From Phycisphaerales bacterium (GTDB lineage Bacteria; Planctomycetota; Phycisphaerae; Phycisphaerales; SM1A02): DNA of 6,658 nt. How positions within the stretch are numbered: the stretch's first letter is position 1; each line of letters opens with the position of its first letter. The notes below the pieces were generated by a model, which did no database searches, had not been told where the DNA came from, and saw nothing but the letters and a program-made list of their open reading frames with translations. The position numbers were made by a program, and so were the translations under genes. Positions 5,540-6,658 of this stretch are shown in pieces. Where the stretch lies: assembly GCA_003520025.1 (NCBI GenBank), contig DOVP01000275.1, forward strand, positions 1,970 to 8,627, written 5' to 3'.

Positions 5540-5585
5540 CTTGTGGGGGGGCATTGGTTGTGAAACACTGTTCGCCACTGGGGCG

Positions 5586-5640
5586 GGGCGGGTTCCGCCC
5601 GAGGATAAAAAAGCAAAAAAAACTCAATCAGGGTGCCTGA
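5586..5640 (-). other. Extra hairpins and T-tracts directly after dtd
   Basis: Reading the minus strand from the dtd stop: TCAGG/CCTGA (5636-5640 with 5628-5632) forms a small 5-bp stem on the stop codon. Then come TTGAG, eight T (complement of 5615-5622), GC and six T (5607-5612), and finally a 6-bp GGGCGG/CCGCCC stem (5586-5591 with 5595-5600). The first stem plus the T-tracts could be a weak early terminator; the second stem has no T-run behind it. A seven-G run lies at 5545-5551. Confidence 0.4.
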
Positions 5641-6068
5641 ATGATGAGCGTCACTGGTCCCTCATTCACCGAGTGGACCTGCATGGCTGCCCCGAAAACA
5701 CCCGTACGCACCTCCAGTCCGTACTCCACGCGCATCGCATCAGCAACCGCCTCATAGGCCGGCTCAGCGACTTCCGGCGGGGCTGCTCCGATGAAACTGG
5801 GTCGGTGCCCCTTGGTGCAGTCACCGGCGAGTGTGAACTGGCTGACCAAGAGGACGCTGCCGCCAATATCCAGTACAGAGCGATTCATACGGTCCTCCTC
5901 ATCCGGAAAGACACGCAGATGAGAGAGTTTCTTGGCCATCCACGCTACGGCATGGTCGGTGTCACCTGGTTCGACCGCAAGGAGCACCAGCAGGCCAGTT
6001 CCGATCGCCTCCCTGAAACCCTCCACCTCGACCGAGGCGGCGGATACCCGTGTCACGACGGCGATCAC
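5628..6068 (-). CDS. dtd: D-aminoacyl-tRNA deacylase
   Basis: It hydrolyses D-amino acids (and mischarged glycine) from tRNA, a chiral proofreading step in the cytoplasm; the enzyme works as a homodimer. The 146-residue length matches the family (about 145-150). Conserved marks are R-V-S-A-A-S-V at 7-13, G-L-L-V-L-L at 25-30, the catalytic S-Q-F-T-L at 76-80, R-P-S-F at 90-93, T-G-V-F-G-A-A-M-Q-V at 122-131, and N-x-G-P-V-T with the Gly-cisPro pair 137-138. The GTG at 6068 places M-I-A-V-V-T-R-V where DTD proteins begin; a longer frame to 6227 runs through the upstream gene and is non-homologous. Most relatives have Gln at position 6 (I-Q-R-V), here Thr6. The start overlaps the upstream stop as GTGA, implying translational coupling. 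A T-run terminator follows. Confidence 0.96.
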   Translation of the reverse strand: MIAVVTRVSAASVEVEGFREAIGTGLLVLLAVEPGDTDHAVAWMAKKLSHLRVFPDEEDRMNRSVLDIGGSVLLVSQFTLAGDCTKGHRPSFIGAAPPEVAEPAYEAVADAMRVEYGLEVRTGVFGAAMQVHSVNEGPVTLIIQAP

Positions 6069-6658
6069 ACACTCAGCGCCAAGCCCGCGGAGGCGACCAT
6101 GGCGGCTCCCTGATCGTCGAGCGCATGCTGGTGGTAGTCGATGAGGTCCACGCTTGTTGGCCGAATGATGTCCAGCAGGCAGGCCATCACGCCGACGCCG
6201 CTCCAGCGGTTGGCATTGGCATTCCACTTGACAGCGGAGACGAACGAGTCGGATTCACCCTTGGCGAATGCCGCGAGCAGTTCGCGATCTGTTCGCTCGG
6301 CTTCGAATCGCCGCTGCTCATCGATGGCTCGTGGCTCTCCGAATTGTGGTCCGATGTGACTGAGATCCCCCGTGCCGATCACGAGTGTGCGGCCAGGAGA
6401 TTCGGCGATCACCGCTCTCGCCGCCTCCACGAAGTCGGCCGTTTCGATAAGCGGTTCATCGCTGGAGGCCTGCGCCAGTGGGTCGGGAATGAGCACCGGG
6501 ATGATCCGCGGGCTTCCGAGGCAGTACTGGATCCACGGCACCTGCATTTCGATGCCAAAGTCGGCGACATGGTCGAGTTCATCACGGAGGAAGGCATCAC
6601 CGAGCCTTGCCACCAAAGCGTCGATGAAGTCCGAGTCGGCATCCAGTCGGCCCATCGG
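6065..6658 (-). CDS. MEMO/AmmeMemoRadiSam system protein B-like, N-terminus missing
   Basis: The frame is open to the right edge; 197 or so C-terminal residues are visible (family about 260-300). Numbering from the first visible Met (6655): H-V-A-D-F-G-I-E-M-Q-V-P-W-I-Q (29-43) corresponds to the family's H-x2-E-H-S-I-E-V-Q-L-P-F-L-Q, G-T-G-D-L-S-H (94-100) to S-S-D-L-S-H, and R-W-S-G-V-G-V-M-A-C-L-L (150-161) to the C-G-x-x-P-I-x-x-L-L segment near the C-terminus. The family resembles LigB-type dioxygenases; human MEMO1 uses two His and a Cys to bind metal. Here the His of E-H-S is Phe33 and the Cys of C-G is Ser152, while Asp97 and His100 remain, so metal use is doubtful. The biochemical role of bacterial members is unsettled. 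It is coupled to dtd by a GTGA overlap; no AMMECR1 or radical-SAM partner is visible in the window. Confidence 0.85.
   Translation of the reverse strand, partial: PMGRLDADSDFIDALVARLGDAFLRDELDHVADFGIEMQVPWIQYCLGSPRIIPVLIPDPLAQASSDEPLIETADFVEAARAVIAESPGRTLVIGTGDLSHIGPQFGEPRAIDEQRRFEAERTDRELLAAFAKGESDSFVSAVKWNANANRWSGVGVMACLLDIIRPTSVDLIDYHQHALDDQGAAMVASAGLALSV

Noticed and set aside
5424..5554. 43-codon minus-strand ATG frame in the dtd-glycosylase gap
   Set aside because: It spans the T7 terminator, has no placed Shine-Dalgarno and resembles nothing I know.
5256..5627. 123-residue minus-strand frame with an AAGGAG upstream of an internal TTG near 5530
   Set aside because: It reads through the terminator stem and T-run, and then antisense to the glycosylase; no recognisable domain.
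5541..6113. 190-residue plus-strand open frame
   Set aside because: Antisense to dtd, which has all family motifs; the frame has no independent support.
1..6658. CRISPR arrays, insertion sequences, attachment sites, origins
   Set aside because: No repeated spacer pattern, transposase, terminal inverted repeats or integration signature was found on reading both strands.

Overview
The window is a GC-rich bacterial chromosome segment made mostly of housekeeping and conserved hypothetical genes. Several features suggest Planctomycetota, perhaps a Phycisphaerae-like lineage: a family-4 uracil-DNA glycosylase ending in a planctomycete-like way, a six-helix membrane protein and a 'RTQSI'-ending hypothetical protein of types I associate with that phylum, and an envelope hydrolase with duplicated N-terminal domains. 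This assignment rests on remembered protein resemblance, not on a marker gene. I see no mobile element, CRISPR array, rRNA or tRNA.

Left part (1-2057, all minus strand): the first 35 codons of a DEAD-box RNA helicase run off the left edge, preceded by a leader with three possible hairpins. Next is a large, probably exported alpha/beta hydrolase whose N-terminal half is two copies of a roughly 100-residue beta-rich domain. A 56-bp gap separates it from the divergent plus-strand pair at 2114-2670: a 59-residue PspC-domain protein translationally coupled to a 125-residue four-helix membrane protein.

Middle (2627-4503, minus): a 391-residue multi-pass membrane protein overlaps the 3' end of the plus-strand pair by 44 bp in convergent orientation. 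Upstream of it, a perfect 14-bp hairpin closes off a 189-residue conserved hypothetical protein with an acidic tail.

Right part: a family-4-like uracil-DNA glycosylase (4709-5446, plus) lacks three of the four usual iron-sulfur cysteines. It converges on a minus-strand operon of a MEMO/AmmeMemoRadiSam-B-like protein (cut by the right edge) and D-aminoacyl-tRNA deacylase (dtd), joined by a 4-nt GTGA overlap. The roughly 180-bp convergent gap holds a clear minus-strand intrinsic terminator plus extra hairpins and homopolymer tracts.

The genes do not form one obvious pathway. The most informative oddities are the apparent loss of metal-ligand residues in two neighbouring enzymes (the glycosylase and the MEMO-like protein), the leader arrangements in front of the hydrolase and helicase, and a 13-bp sequence shared by two promoter regions. 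I do not see convincing evidence for a wholly new multi-gene system.
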